Source: Desulfurococcales archaeon
GTDB taxonomy: Archaea; Thermoproteota; Thermoprotei_A; Sulfolobales; WAQK01
Length of the DNA stretch: 54,431 nucleotides
Assembly: GCA_027083135.1 (NCBI GenBank)
Contig: JALWQH010000032.1
Span: forward strand, 1 to 54,431
Direction: 5' to 3'
Shown: positions 34,627 through 43,162 of the stretch, piece by piece
Position numbering within the stretch: the stretch's first letter is position 1
Layout: each line of letters starts with the position of its first letter
Program-made: the position numbers and the translations under genes
The notes under the pieces: model-generated
The model's input: the letters and a program-made list of their open reading frames with translations, nothing else
The model's database searches: none
Told to the model about the DNA's origin: nothing

Positions 34627-35275
34627 CCAAAATGTTTAACCCCTTTATACATGAAGTTGGTTTCGGCTTAACCTAGAGGAGGCGGAGGAGCCTCATTCCA
34701 CTCGCTTTCCACAAGGTACTATAGGCCTCTCCACAGGCCTAACCATGCCTTCCAGGTGGTTATCTTAAAACATTGGAGCCCAGACATTCTCAAACACGTA
34801 TGCCTAGAGGATGAGTGGGAGAGGTTTACACAGCTGGTTGAAGCTATGCTTACTGGCGCGAAAACAGGAGGCTCAGCTCCGCATAAAAGTATAGTCTAAG
34901 TGGCGGGAAGCATAAGGATGCAGGAGAAGCAATGCTCGAAGCCTGCAGGACGCTGCACCCATATGACGTGAAGACATGATAGCACCCTAGGCATAATATG
35001 CATTCAATGCTAGTGATATAGAATAAAATGCCTGTATCCAGGCATAACCATAATCCCTGCAGGCAAATGCAGGGTACCCATAGAGGCAGCAGAAGCAGAT
35101 GAGGGTGAGGAATCCTGCCTTCACCCTGCTCGAAGGATGATCTGGAGAAGCAGGAGTGGAGAGAAGTCTTTCAGCCTGCTTCGCAACACTATAATAAGAG
35201 CCGCTATAAACCCTGCGGCATGAGGCCCTGCGGTAAGGCCTATGGGGTAAGGCTTATGCTGGAGGGGGGCTAGGC
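34627..35275. other. Intergenic region with hairpins and short repeats
   Basis: About 650 bases without a convincing gene. A short open frame at 34756-34899 (47 codons from GTG, containing LKHWSPDILKHVCLEDEWERF) looks protein-like and stays open upstream to about 34675, so it may be a remnant. Hairpin-forming repeats are CCCTGCA-GGCAAA-TGCAGGG (35055-35074) and AGGGTGA...TCACCCT just after it. The last 60 bases before the flippase gene contain a TATA-like CTATAAA and imperfect tandem repeats (CCCTGCGG twice, GGTAAGGCYTATG twice). Confidence 0.5.
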
Positions 35276-36934
35276 TTGAATGAGTCTACGGGGAGAGTGG
35301 GAGAGGTTCTCGGAGGAGGAGCGTGGCTGGCCCTAGCCTCCCTCACAGCATCGCTTATAGGCGCTGTCTTCTGGTTCTCAGCAGGGGTTCTCGTAGGCTC
35401 CACGGGCGTAGGCTACGCTACAACAGCTTTTAGTGCAGCAGGCTTCCTAGCAGTTTTCAGCAATCTCGGGCTCCCAGTAGCTGTTATGAGGGAGACGCCT
35501 CTCAGAGGCTCCAGGGCCCTGTCATCAGCCCTGCTTGTGGGAGGGGCTACCAGCGCTGCCGCGGCGCTGCTCGGCATGCATCTATTCTCAGGGCTCTTCG
35601 GAGGAGCTATGGGGGAGTACTCTGCCCTCATAGCGATCCTAGTGCTCCTAATGGTTGAGGGCCAGTTATCCCTAACATCCCTGATAGCCCTTAAGGCTGA
35701 GCGCCTATACTTCGCCGTAATGCTTGTAGCCCAGCTCACCAAGCTGATAGTAGGCTTAGGCCTAGCGTTATCAGGGCTTGGGGCATGGGGCCTCGTGGCA
35801 GGCATTGCTGCAGCCATTGTTATACAGCTCGCATCCTCCCTGACAATGGCTCTACACAGAATGGGCTTCAAGCCTCCAAGGATAGGGGATTTGAGGAGGA
35901 TTGTAGGGGTAGGAGTATCCAACTATCCCCTCATAATATCAGCAGGCCTTGTAACTAATCTAAGCGTACTGCTGACAGCCCTCTCCTCGGGGAGCCCCAG
36001 CAGCACAGGGGTCTTCTACATATCCCTCATGATAATCATAGCCCTCGGCTTCATCCCTGCAGGCATAGCCAATGCTGCTCTGCCCAGAATGGTTGGCTGG
36101 GGTGACACGAGCCTGATCAGGGATGCAACCAGGCTCTCCATAGGCCTCCTAGCACCCCTAGCGGCAGGGCTTGCAGCAACCCCCTCCCAGATCCTAGGCT
36201 TACTATCACCCCAATACACTGTGGGTGGAGAACTACTGGCAGCCTTATCCCTGGCAGTAGTGCCTGCAGCATCCCTCCAGCTAGCAGTGAGCAAGATGAA
36301 TGCCGAGGAGTCCTTCACAAGGCTCCTAGCCTCAGGGCTTGCAAGGCTGGGCCTACTATTAATACTCATACCCACCCTGGCAGCAAGCATGGGCCTCACA
36401 GGAATAGGGTTAGCCTACACACTGGCCACCCTGGCAGGCCTCCTAGCAACCCTTGAATGGCAGGCAATAATGGCTGCGGGGTGGGGTTTCTCAGTTCAGG
36501 GCCTAGGCTTCCTTGGAGGACTAGCAGCCTGGCGCCTCCTAGGATCATGGATTCCAAGCCTAGTGGCAGCCATCCTGGTAGGCTACCTAGCCTCCATCAC
36601 CCTAGGCCTCACAAGGTGGGGTGAGATCACAATGATCACTAGGCGCATCCTAGGCGAACTGAAGCCTAAGCATAGTCTAGGGGTAAACCCGCATCTACGC
36701 ATGCATGTGCATGTGGATCTGCCTAGCCTGGAGGAGGTGAGCATGGGCCTCGCCGTAGGCTTCATGATACTCCTAGTAGCAGCTGCAGGCATGCTTGCAC
36801 TAGGCTATGAGGCCTCAGCCAACCAGCTTGCAGAATACGCATACTACATGCTAGTGGGAGCAGTCACAGCACTGCTAATAGACACTGCTAGAAGCGGTGG
36901 CAGCGATGAGGAGAATGGGCAAGAGCCAGGCTAA
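35276..36934 (+). CDS. Polysaccharide-type flippase (Wzx/MurJ-like membrane protein)
   Basis: A 552-residue membrane protein with about 12-14 hydrophobic segments and the usual layout of oligosaccharide flippases: GGGAWLALASLTASLIGAVFWF as first helix, VGYATTAFSAAGFLAVFSNLGLPVAVMRE in the first pair, and GFIPAGIANAALPRM in the middle. After residue 460 there is a cytoplasmic stretch with LGVNPHLRMHVHVDLPSLEEVSMG and two further helices, an extension not typical of the family. The likely job is moving lipid-linked glycans across the membrane. Start TTG 35276 after GGAGGGGGG. It opens the surface-glycan gene region and overlaps the next gene by about 30 bases. Confidence 0.8.
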   Translation: MNESTGRVGEVLGGGAWLALASLTASLIGAVFWFSAGVLVGSTGVGYATTAFSAAGFLAVFSNLGLPVAVMRETPLRGSRALSSALLVGGATSAAAALLGMHLFSGLFGGAMGEYSALIAILVLLMVEGQLSLTSLIALKAERLYFAVMLVAQLTKLIVGLGLALSGLGAWGLVAGIAAAIVIQLASSLTMALHRMGFKPPRIGDLRRIVGVGVSNYPLIISAGLVTNLSVLLTALSSGSPSSTGVFYISLMIIIALGFIPAGIANAALPRMVGWGDTSLIRDATRLSIGLLAPLAAGLAATPSQILGLLSPQYTVGGELLAALSLAVVPAASLQLAVSKMNAEESFTRLLASGLARLGLLLILIPTLAASMGLTGIGLAYTLATLAGLLATLEWQAIMAAGWGFSVQGLGFLGGLAAWRLLGSWIPSLVAAILVGYLASITLGLTRWGEITMITRRILGELKPKHSLGVNPHLRMHVHVDLPSLEEVSMGLAVGFMILLVAAAGMLALGYEASANQLAEYAYYMLVGAVTALLIDTARSGGSDEENGQEPG

Positions 36935-38396
36935 TATGCTAGGCTTCCTGGGAGGTGTGCTTCTACCCCTACTCCTATTAGGCTTGGAGCCTGTGTCAAG
37001 GCTCCCCATATATCTCCACAGATACCCTCTAAGCCCCCAGGCCTGGAGCCTAATAGGAGGCTGGAAGCCCTACCTATACCTAGGCCTGCTAGGCTTAATC
37101 CTAGTAGTCATCGCATACAGGCAAGGCTCACAATCATCCCTCGTAGCGGAAGGATTCCTCCTCGGAGGCGGAATCATAGGCCTGCTGGGAGTATTCGGAG
37201 TAGCCGTTGAGGCGTGGCGCGGCATGATAGGCGGGGACAGGTGGTTCGCTCTCCCCATGGCTGCCAGGGGGTTATGGCTGCCCCTCTCCCCTCTCCTCCT
37301 AGGAGCAATGCCCACGGCAGCCCTATTATACTATCTCTCCATGCTTCGGAGGAAAACTCAAGCGTATAGGCATCCTAGAAGCAGGGGCTGCGAGGCAGGC
37401 CTCCTCCTAGCATTCCTCCTAGCCCTGCTCTCCATACTCATACCCCATGCAAGCTTCACTAATCCTAGAAGCATGGTGGTGTTCACCGATACGATATTCA
37501 ATGCGAGGTGGATGAGGATACTTGACCAGGAGGGCCTTATAGGCGGGATAGTGAACCTGGCCCACGCCTTGAGGCCCCTATACCTAGCCTTCCTCTACAC
37601 CCTTCACAAGGCTATCCATGTCTCCCCGGAGATACTGGCTGACAACTACTTGCCTCTCCTAGGCCTCCTCCTCCTAGCAGCAACGGTATACCTGCTGGAA
37701 TACCTGGGTGGGGGGAGGCCGGGCTTAGCATCTGTTCTCTCCATCCTCTACTGGTCTCCCATGTTCATCTATGGGGGCTTCCAGACAAACCTCTACTCCC
37801 TATCCATAGCCATGACCTACGCCTACACCCTCTGGAGGGAAAAGTGGGGAGCCTCCCTCATAGTAGGAGTCCTGCTGGGCCTGTGGCATCCATGGACCTT
37901 AGCCTACTATACGGTTGCATCAATCCCCCTACTAGCATACAAGCTATACTACGAGCACGCATCCTGGAGGCTGCCGCTAGCATTGCTCATCATACCGTGG
38001 ATAGCCGTTGCAGTGGTCAACTACCCGTTGCTAAGGGCTGCAGGCCCCCTGGCAGCCAGCATAGCTAGGCCAGCCACGCCTGGGGGAAACCCCCTGTTCA
38101 CACTGCTAGTATATGTGTGGGGGACGGCGGCGAGGCCTGAAATCATACTTCCAGCAGCACTCCTCCTAACACTCAGCCCTGAGAACAATTGGGCATACTG
38201 GTATGCAGTGCCAGCCCTAATAGCCTTCCCCCTCCTCAACCCCACGGGCGCCTACAGGATACTCATGCAGGCCCCACTACCACTCCTAGCAGCAAGGTAT
38301 GCTAGGAGCAGGATAGCCGTGTACGGCATACTATTAGCCGCCACGGGCTCATGGATATACCTAGTAGCCACAGCCCCACCAATAAAGCCGACATAA
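36906..38396 (+). CDS. Large polytopic membrane protein, possible GT-C glycosyltransferase
   Basis: A protein of about 496 residues with some 12 membrane segments. After several helices an extracytoplasmic loop carries FTDTIFNARWMRILDQEG, with acidic residues in the place where GT-C transferases keep their catalytic Asp, but I cannot see a diagnostic motif. GT-C transferase or polymerase in the glycan pathway fits the neighbours (flippase upstream, GT2 and GT4 enzymes downstream). ATG 36906 follows GGTGG by six bases; GTG 36897 is an alternative. It overlaps the flippase gene, so both are co-translated. Coding strand is notably rich in A and C. Confidence 0.65.
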   Translation: MRRMGKSQANMLGFLGGVLLPLLLLGLEPVSRLPIYLHRYPLSPQAWSLIGGWKPYLYLGLLGLILVVIAYRQGSQSSLVAEGFLLGGGIIGLLGVFGVAVEAWRGMIGGDRWFALPMAARGLWLPLSPLLLGAMPTAALLYYLSMLRRKTQAYRHPRSRGCEAGLLLAFLLALLSILIPHASFTNPRSMVVFTDTIFNARWMRILDQEGLIGGIVNLAHALRPLYLAFLYTLHKAIHVSPEILADNYLPLLGLLLLAATVYLLEYLGGGRPGLASVLSILYWSPMFIYGGFQTNLYSLSIAMTYAYTLWREKWGASLIVGVLLGLWHPWTLAYYTVASIPLLAYKLYYEHASWRLPLALLIIPWIAVAVVNYPLLRAAGPLAASIARPATPGGNPLFTLLVYVWGTAARPEIILPAALLLTLSPENNWAYWYAVPALIAFPLLNPTGAYRILMQAPLPLLAARYARSRIAVYGILLAATGSWIYLVATAPPIKPT

Positions 38397-38444
38397 CCCT
38401 TAAATAATAAGCATGCCTAAATAATCCAGCAGGTGTAATTAGGT

Positions 38445-38693
38445 ATGAACAGCAGGCTTACTCGAATTCTAGCGGTGGCAGGCCTAGCCATACTCCTAGC
38501 AGCCTTCGCTACACTATTCACCGGAGCCACACCCACCCACGCACTACTCCCAGCAACTCCAAGCTACTATAAACCCGTGGGAGGAACACTGATCACACCC
38601 CACGCATCACCAACACTAATACTAGTAGCCATAGGGACAGCCCTCCTAGGAGCAGCAATCATAATACTAGCCTACGAGAAGCATCTAAAGTAA
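38445..38693 (+). CDS. Small membrane protein with two helices
   Basis: An 82-residue protein with hydrophobic segments at about residues 8-26 and 60-78 and a Pro/Thr-rich external loop (TPTHALLPATPSYYKPVGG). ATG 38445 is preceded by GGTG and a TATA-like TTAAATAATAA at about 38400. It follows the large membrane protein by about 50 bases. No family recognised; a small subunit of the glycan machinery is possible. Confidence 0.55.
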   Translation: MNSRLTRILAVAGLAILLAAFATLFTGATPTHALLPATPSYYKPVGGTLITPHASPTLILVAIGTALLGAAIIILAYEKHLK

Positions 38694-38941
38694 ACAAATA
38701 TAGCCAACCCTCCTTTCTCCACACTTCAGCCATTCAGCCCTCTACACTGCCTTTCCAAATGAGAATTCTCTGCATAGCTTGAAAGATGAGATCGTGCTGA
38801 AACCAGCTTCAAGGTCTTCGGTACATCAGCATCCATCAGTATTCAGTAGTTATCGTAAGTTGAAATAACCTATTAGAGAAGCGTAAAAAAAGAATAATAA
38901 GGAGGGCTGAAATCAGTTCTCTGAACCATTATGCTAGAGGT

Positions 38942-39379
38942 GTGGGGGGCCTGACCTACCTATCAGCAGCCCTAACATCAGCCACACCTGACCCCAGCGT
39001 TGTGGAAGAGGCCAGGATGATGGCATCCAGGCTCCTCCTTCCATCCAAGCTTACTGGAAGCATACTCCAACACTACTTCCGCAAAGCCCTCCAAAACCAC
39101 ACGTGGCACAGGCTCCCCCACCTCCACCGAGCACTCCTCCTAGCCGCACGCACCCTACAAGAAATACGTTCCCCCACTCTCCAACAACTCCTCCAACAAA
39201 TACTCATGGAAATAGAACTAGCAACACTCAGGGGACAAGCAATACTATACGGAATACTCCTAGCCCTCAGGAGGAATGCTTACACCGTCCTGCAAAACCT
39301 CGCCTCCAACCTGACCCACATACTCTACCTAGGCATATCCTACCTTAACAACCCATTGTATCTCAGGATCTATGGATAA
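38942..39379 (+). CDS. Unrecognised helical protein, start uncertain
   Basis: A frame of 145 codons from GTG 38942, encoding a Leu/Ala/Gln/His-rich, almost certainly all-helical protein (TLQEIRSPTLQQLLQQILMEIE). The frame stays open upstream to 38864 with protein-like sequence (RRAEISSLNHYARGVGG) but no ATG, GTG or TTG, so the gene may be truncated or start unusually. The coding strand is extremely rich in A and C. It overlaps the GT2 gene start by eight bases, which supports that it is translated. The 250 bases before it hold nothing I can identify. Confidence 0.45.
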   Translation: MGGLTYLSAALTSATPDPSVVEEARMMASRLLLPSKLTGSILQHYFRKALQNHTWHRLPHLHRALLLAARTLQEIRSPTLQQLLQQILMEIELATLRGQAILYGILLALRRNAYTVLQNLASNLTHILYLGISYLNNPLYLRIYG

Positions 39380-40199
39380 GGGCTGTAAGAGGAGGATGTA
39401 TTTTCCTGGCAGTGGGGGTGGTTGTTATCGCTTATTCATGGGGCATGATTTATGGGGTGAGGGGAGGGTAAGCATTGTTATGCCCGTGTATAATGGGGGG
39501 CACTACATATGGTTCTCCATCCACATGGTCGCCATGTATATGGATTACTATGGCTTGAACCATGAGCTCATAGTTGTTGATGATGGCAGCACGGATGATA
39601 CTTGGGAGAAGGCTTGCAGGGCGGCTTCACAGTATTCTTACGTCAAGGTGGTGGGCTACCCGCATAATAGGGGGAAGGGAGCTGCGTTTCTCCACGGCTA
39701 CAAGCATAGTAGCGGTGACCCAGTAGTGCTCTTCGACTCTGATCTAGATATATGGCCTGAGCAGATAGCCCTCCTCCTAAAAGCCATGAAGACTACTGGT
39801 GCAGATGTGGTTGTGACGGATAAGTGGCATCCAGCATCCCTCACCCAGGCATCCATGCTCCGCAGGCTTCTAAGCAGGGGTTTCAACATGCTTGTAAGGC
39901 TTCTAACAGGCCTCAACCTAAGGGACACGCAGACGGGGGCCAAGGCCTTCAGAAGACGCGTCCTCGACACAGTGGCTCCAAAAATGTATGCTAAGCGCTA
40001 TGCCTTCGACATAGAGCTCCTCCTCCTAGCCGCGAAGCATGGGTTCCGCATAGCCGAGGTCCCCAGCATCCAGAAGATAAGGCTCAAGGCTCCGGTCAAG
40101 CCCCGCCACATGTACAACATGCTCCTAGAACTATTATCCATAGCCTACAGGCACGGTAGGGTCAAGGGGAATTGGAGGCCCTTAGAATACTATGGATGA
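39372..40199 (+). CDS. GT2 glycosyltransferase (dolichyl-phosphate sugar synthase-like)
   Basis: A GT-A fold transferase of up to 275 residues that uses a nucleotide sugar. Motifs: SIVMPVYNGGHYI, ELIVVDDGSTDDTWEKA, NRGKGAAFLHGY, VLFDSDLDIWPEQ (DxD) and LRDTQTGAKAFRR; the last one is typical of dolichyl/polyprenyl-phosphate glucosyl- or mannosyltransferases. The first 22 residues (MDKGCKRRMYF...) do not match the family and a second start at ATG 39438 (MGHDLWGEG) may be the true one. It overlaps the next GT4 gene. It probably makes the lipid-linked sugar donor for the GT-C-type membrane enzymes nearby. Confidence 0.88.
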   Translation: MDKGCKRRMYFPGSGGGCYRLFMGHDLWGEGRVSIVMPVYNGGHYIWFSIHMVAMYMDYYGLNHELIVVDDGSTDDTWEKACRAASQYSYVKVVGYPHNRGKGAAFLHGYKHSSGDPVVLFDSDLDIWPEQIALLLKAMKTTGADVVVTDKWHPASLTQASMLRRLLSRGFNMLVRLLTGLNLRDTQTGAKAFRRRVLDTVAPKMYAKRYAFDIELLLLAAKHGFRIAEVPSIQKIRLKAPVKPRHMYNMLLELLSIAYRHGRVKGNWRPLEYYG

Positions 40200-41317
40200 A
40201 CTGGAGGTGCATCAAGCACCCCCTCGCAGGAGGAGCAGAAGTCTACACCCACGAGATAGCCAGGAGGCTCGCCAGCCAAGGCCACGAAATAGCTCTCCTA
40301 GCATCAAGGCCGAAAGGACTGCCAGCAGAGGAAACCATAGAGGGCTACAGGGTTCTGCGGGGCGGGGGCAAATACACAGTATACCTATGGGCCCGGAAAA
40401 CCTACCATAAGCTCAAAAAACAGGGATGGAGGCCAGACATAATAATAGACGAGGTCAACACCATACCCTTCCAAACACCCCTCTACGCCAAGGAACCCAT
40501 AACCATGCTCATCCACCAGCTCTGCAAAGACTGCTGGCACTACGCAGTACACCCCCTAGCCCAGCCCATAGGATGGTGGATAGAGAAAAAACTACACAAA
40601 CCCTACATAAAAAGCATCAAGAACGGGAAACTGAGAGCAGTAATCACAGTATCCCCAAGCACAAAGCAGGACCTCATAGAACTCGGCTATCTGGAGGACA
40701 GAATATCCATAATTTACAATGGGCTAGACTGGAATCACTACAAAGACTGCCCAAAACTATCCAGCCACAAAGAAGACCTCGCAGCCTACATAGGAAGAAT
40801 AACACCATACAAGAGACTCGAAGACATCCTAAAAGCATGGAGAACAGTAGAACAAGAAGCACCCAAGGCCAAGCTCATCATAGCAGGCAGAGCAGACTAC
40901 AAATATTTCAAAAAACTAAAACACCTAGCAGAAAAACTCAACCTAAAACGAGTAGAATTCAAAGCAAATATAACACAACATGAAAAGAAAACCCTCCTTG
41001 CAAAAACAAAAACCCTCATCTACACATCTACAAGAGAGGGATGGGGGCAGACAATACTAGAGGCAGCAGCATGTAAGACACCAACAGTAGCCTACAATGC
41101 TCCCGGACTAAGAGATGCAGTCAAGCATATGGAGACAGGAATACTAGTAGAGCCCGGAGACATGGAGCATCTGGCAAAGGCAATAACACAACTACTAGCA
41201 GACAACAACCTGAGGGCCCAGTTAGCGGAAAACGCATGCCAATATGCGCAAGACTTCAGCTGGGACGACACGGCAGAAACCTTCCTACAGATATTAGAGA
41301 GCGTCATACATGGATGA
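40172..41317 (+). CDS. GT4 glycosyltransferase
   Basis: A GT-B fold glycosyltransferase, 381 residues from TTG 40172. Residues 20-30 carry the acceptor-side GGAEVYTHEIARRLASQGHE, residues near 180 STKQDLIELGY, and the donor-site part has YIGRITPYKRLEDILKAW, LIIAGRAD and the E-x7-E region STREGWGQTILEAAA. ATG 40193 is a possible later start. It overlaps both neighbours (28 bases with the GT2 gene, 8 with the next). The coding strand becomes very A-rich and poor in G and T towards the 3' end, which marks the transition into the AT-rich part of the island. Confidence 0.9.
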   Translation: MEALRILWMNWRCIKHPLAGGAEVYTHEIARRLASQGHEIALLASRPKGLPAEETIEGYRVLRGGGKYTVYLWARKTYHKLKKQGWRPDIIIDEVNTIPFQTPLYAKEPITMLIHQLCKDCWHYAVHPLAQPIGWWIEKKLHKPYIKSIKNGKLRAVITVSPSTKQDLIELGYLEDRISIIYNGLDWNHYKDCPKLSSHKEDLAAYIGRITPYKRLEDILKAWRTVEQEAPKAKLIIAGRADYKYFKKLKHLAEKLNLKRVEFKANITQHEKKTLLAKTKTLIYTSTREGWGQTILEAAACKTPTVAYNAPGLRDAVKHMETGILVEPGDMEHLAKAITQLLADNNLRAQLAENACQYAQDFSWDDTAETFLQILESVIHG

Positions 41318-42146
41318 CCCATTAGTATCCATAGTAATACCAACATACAACTCGGAAAAAACACTGTCACTATGCCTAGAATCAATAAAGAGGCAGACAT
41401 ACAAAAACATAGAGGTGATAGTAGTAGATAGTTATAGCCAAGATAAAACGGTTGAAATAGCAGAAAGATATAAGGTAAAAATTATTAGAGTTCATGGGGC
41501 TCTCCTTTGGGCCAGATACCTAGGTCATCTATATGCTAAAGGGGATATTGAACTCTTACTTGACTCTGACCAGATATTGAATTTTACAGCTATTGAAAGA
41601 GGGGTTAAGAAAATACTGAAAGGTTATGATATGTTAATTTTAGAAGAGAAAAGCTACAAACCAAGAACTTTGATTCAGTGGCTTTTTTATTTTGATAGAA
41701 AACATGTTCATGAAATTAAAGATTTAGACCCAGTATATGGAGTTTTGCTGGCTAGGATGTATAGATATGAGATCTTAGATAACGCATTTAGTATAATAAG
41801 AAAGAAGTTACCGGTAAAGGTGATGTCTAGACTCGTCTCACATGATCATGCAATAATTTATTATGAGGCATGGAAGTGGTCAAGAAAAGTAGACATCCTG
41901 GAAGATGCTATTTATCACATAGAGCCCAAGAACTTAAAGAGCTTAATAAAGAAATTCTATAGATATGGAAGAACAGAGCTTGATGTATCAAGGTATTATC
42001 CAAAGTTAATTAGAGGTAAAAGAAAACCAAGAAAGATAAACAAGAGCCTTAACTCTTGGATCTCACTAGGTTTATGGTTAATTAAATCTATATTTTACGT
42101 CTTTGGACTTATATCGATAGCTAGGCAACTAAGCTTAGAGGATTAA
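41310..42146 (+). CDS. GT2 glycosyltransferase
   Basis: A GT-A fold transferase of 278 residues. SIVIPTYNSEKTLSLCLESIKRQTYKNIEVIVVDSYSQDKT is a textbook GT2 N-terminus (residues about 7-47), followed by LLLDSDQI as DxD at about 86. The nucleotide-binding loop reads VVDSYSQDKT rather than VVDDGSxDxT, a variant seen in part of the family. The C-terminal 60 residues are basic and end in a hydrophobic stretch (ISLGLWLIKSIFYVFGLISIA) that may attach it to the membrane. It overlaps the GT4 gene by eight bases. Confidence 0.88.
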   Translation: MDDPLVSIVIPTYNSEKTLSLCLESIKRQTYKNIEVIVVDSYSQDKTVEIAERYKVKIIRVHGALLWARYLGHLYAKGDIELLLDSDQILNFTAIERGVKKILKGYDMLILEEKSYKPRTLIQWLFYFDRKHVHEIKDLDPVYGVLLARMYRYEILDNAFSIIRKKLPVKVMSRLVSHDHAIIYYEAWKWSRKVDILEDAIYHIEPKNLKSLIKKFYRYGRTELDVSRYYPKLIRGKRKPRKINKSLNSWISLGLWLIKSIFYVFGLISIARQLSLED

Positions 42147-42166
42147 AATAAAATGGTAAGACAACT

Positions 42167-43162
42167 ATGAGTGCTCATAAAATATTAATTATAGGAATAG
42201 ATTGCTTAGATTATTATTTGGTTAAAAAGTGGAAACTGCAGGCTTTACAGCTAACATCAACTGGCTATTATTTGGTGAAAAGTGACGATAGATACACGCC
42301 AATACTTTGGTTAACCCTTCTCTCAGGCATCGATGTCACTAAATACGGTTATACTTCTCAAAGGATATCTAGGTCTAAAAGGCTAAAGAATTTTATATCT
42401 GTCTTTTTAAGTCTTTTAAATAAAGATCTTTTTAGTTATTTAAAATACGAAGAGGGCAATATTGTAGAGAGAATAAGAAAGCTATATTTTAATTATATAA
42501 AGAAGATTTTAATTAAGGCATTAATATTTGGTAATAAAAGTTTAAGTTTTAAGGAGAAAATAAGCTATTATTTATTTTTAAAATCTCTATCAACTGAAAA
42601 AGCTCCTAAGAAAATTTTAAAGAAAACTCCATTATATTTGGCCTATAAGAAAAACCTTAAAGTTCTTTCAATAGAATTTCCTCCTTTAAATGACAATATA
42701 TATAGAATTATCAGAAATACTCTTTATTTTCTTATAGACGCTCCTGAAAGTTTGCGTAGATATATCTTAGAAAAAATATATAAAGGAACTGAAGTTAGTT
42801 TAAAGTTAATACTAAATAAAATTAAAAATTATGATATAATTTTATGGTATACACCATATATAGATATTTTATCACATATGTATTACAAACCAAGAAATTT
42901 AAAAGGCCTATTAAGACTATATATAGGGTATTCAAAAATAAATAAACTAATAGGTAAATTTCTATCAAAGATAAAGGATAATAACTTAGCGATAATAATT
43001 ATGAGTGATCACGGATATGATCCTCTTTTAATGGACCATAGCTATTATGGTTATTGGAGCACTAATATAAAAATTAATAACATAAAAACTCATCAAGATT
43101 TATCGTATTTTATTGGGAATAAGATATTTAAAATAATTAAAAGTAAAAATGAAAAAGAATAA
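42167..43162 (+). CDS. Alkaline-phosphatase-superfamily phosphotransferase or phosphodiesterase in the glycan island
   Basis: A 331-residue enzyme of the alkaline phosphatase fold. Metal and nucleophile positions can be followed: GIDCLDYYLV (Asp), YTPILWLTLLSG (the Thr/Ser nucleophile region), DILSHMYY (Asp and His), IIMSDHGYDP (Asp-His) and MDHSYYGYW (final His). The set matches the type I phosphodiesterase / nucleotide pyrophosphatase clade but the middle (about residues 75-190) is a Lys/Ile/Leu-rich insert of unknown role. Strongly AT-rich. Placed between two glycosyltransferase genes (14-base overlap with the next), it could process a phosphorylated glycan or lipid. Confidence 0.75.
   Translation: MSAHKILIIGIDCLDYYLVKKWKLQALQLTSTGYYLVKSDDRYTPILWLTLLSGIDVTKYGYTSQRISRSKRLKNFISVFLSLLNKDLFSYLKYEEGNIVERIRKLYFNYIKKILIKALIFGNKSLSFKEKISYYLFLKSLSTEKAPKKILKKTPLYLAYKKNLKVLSIEFPPLNDNIYRIIRNTLYFLIDAPESLRRYILEKIYKGTEVSLKLILNKIKNYDIILWYTPYIDILSHMYYKPRNLKGLLRLYIGYSKINKLIGKFLSKIKDNNLAIIIMSDHGYDPLLMDHSYYGYWSTNIKINNIKTHQDLSYFIGNKIFKIIKSKNEKE

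Noticed and set aside
40426-40983. 185-codon plus-strand frame inside the GT4 gene
   Set aside because: A shadow frame caused by the A+C-rich coding strand; dominated by His, Thr, Gln and Arg and without any family pattern.
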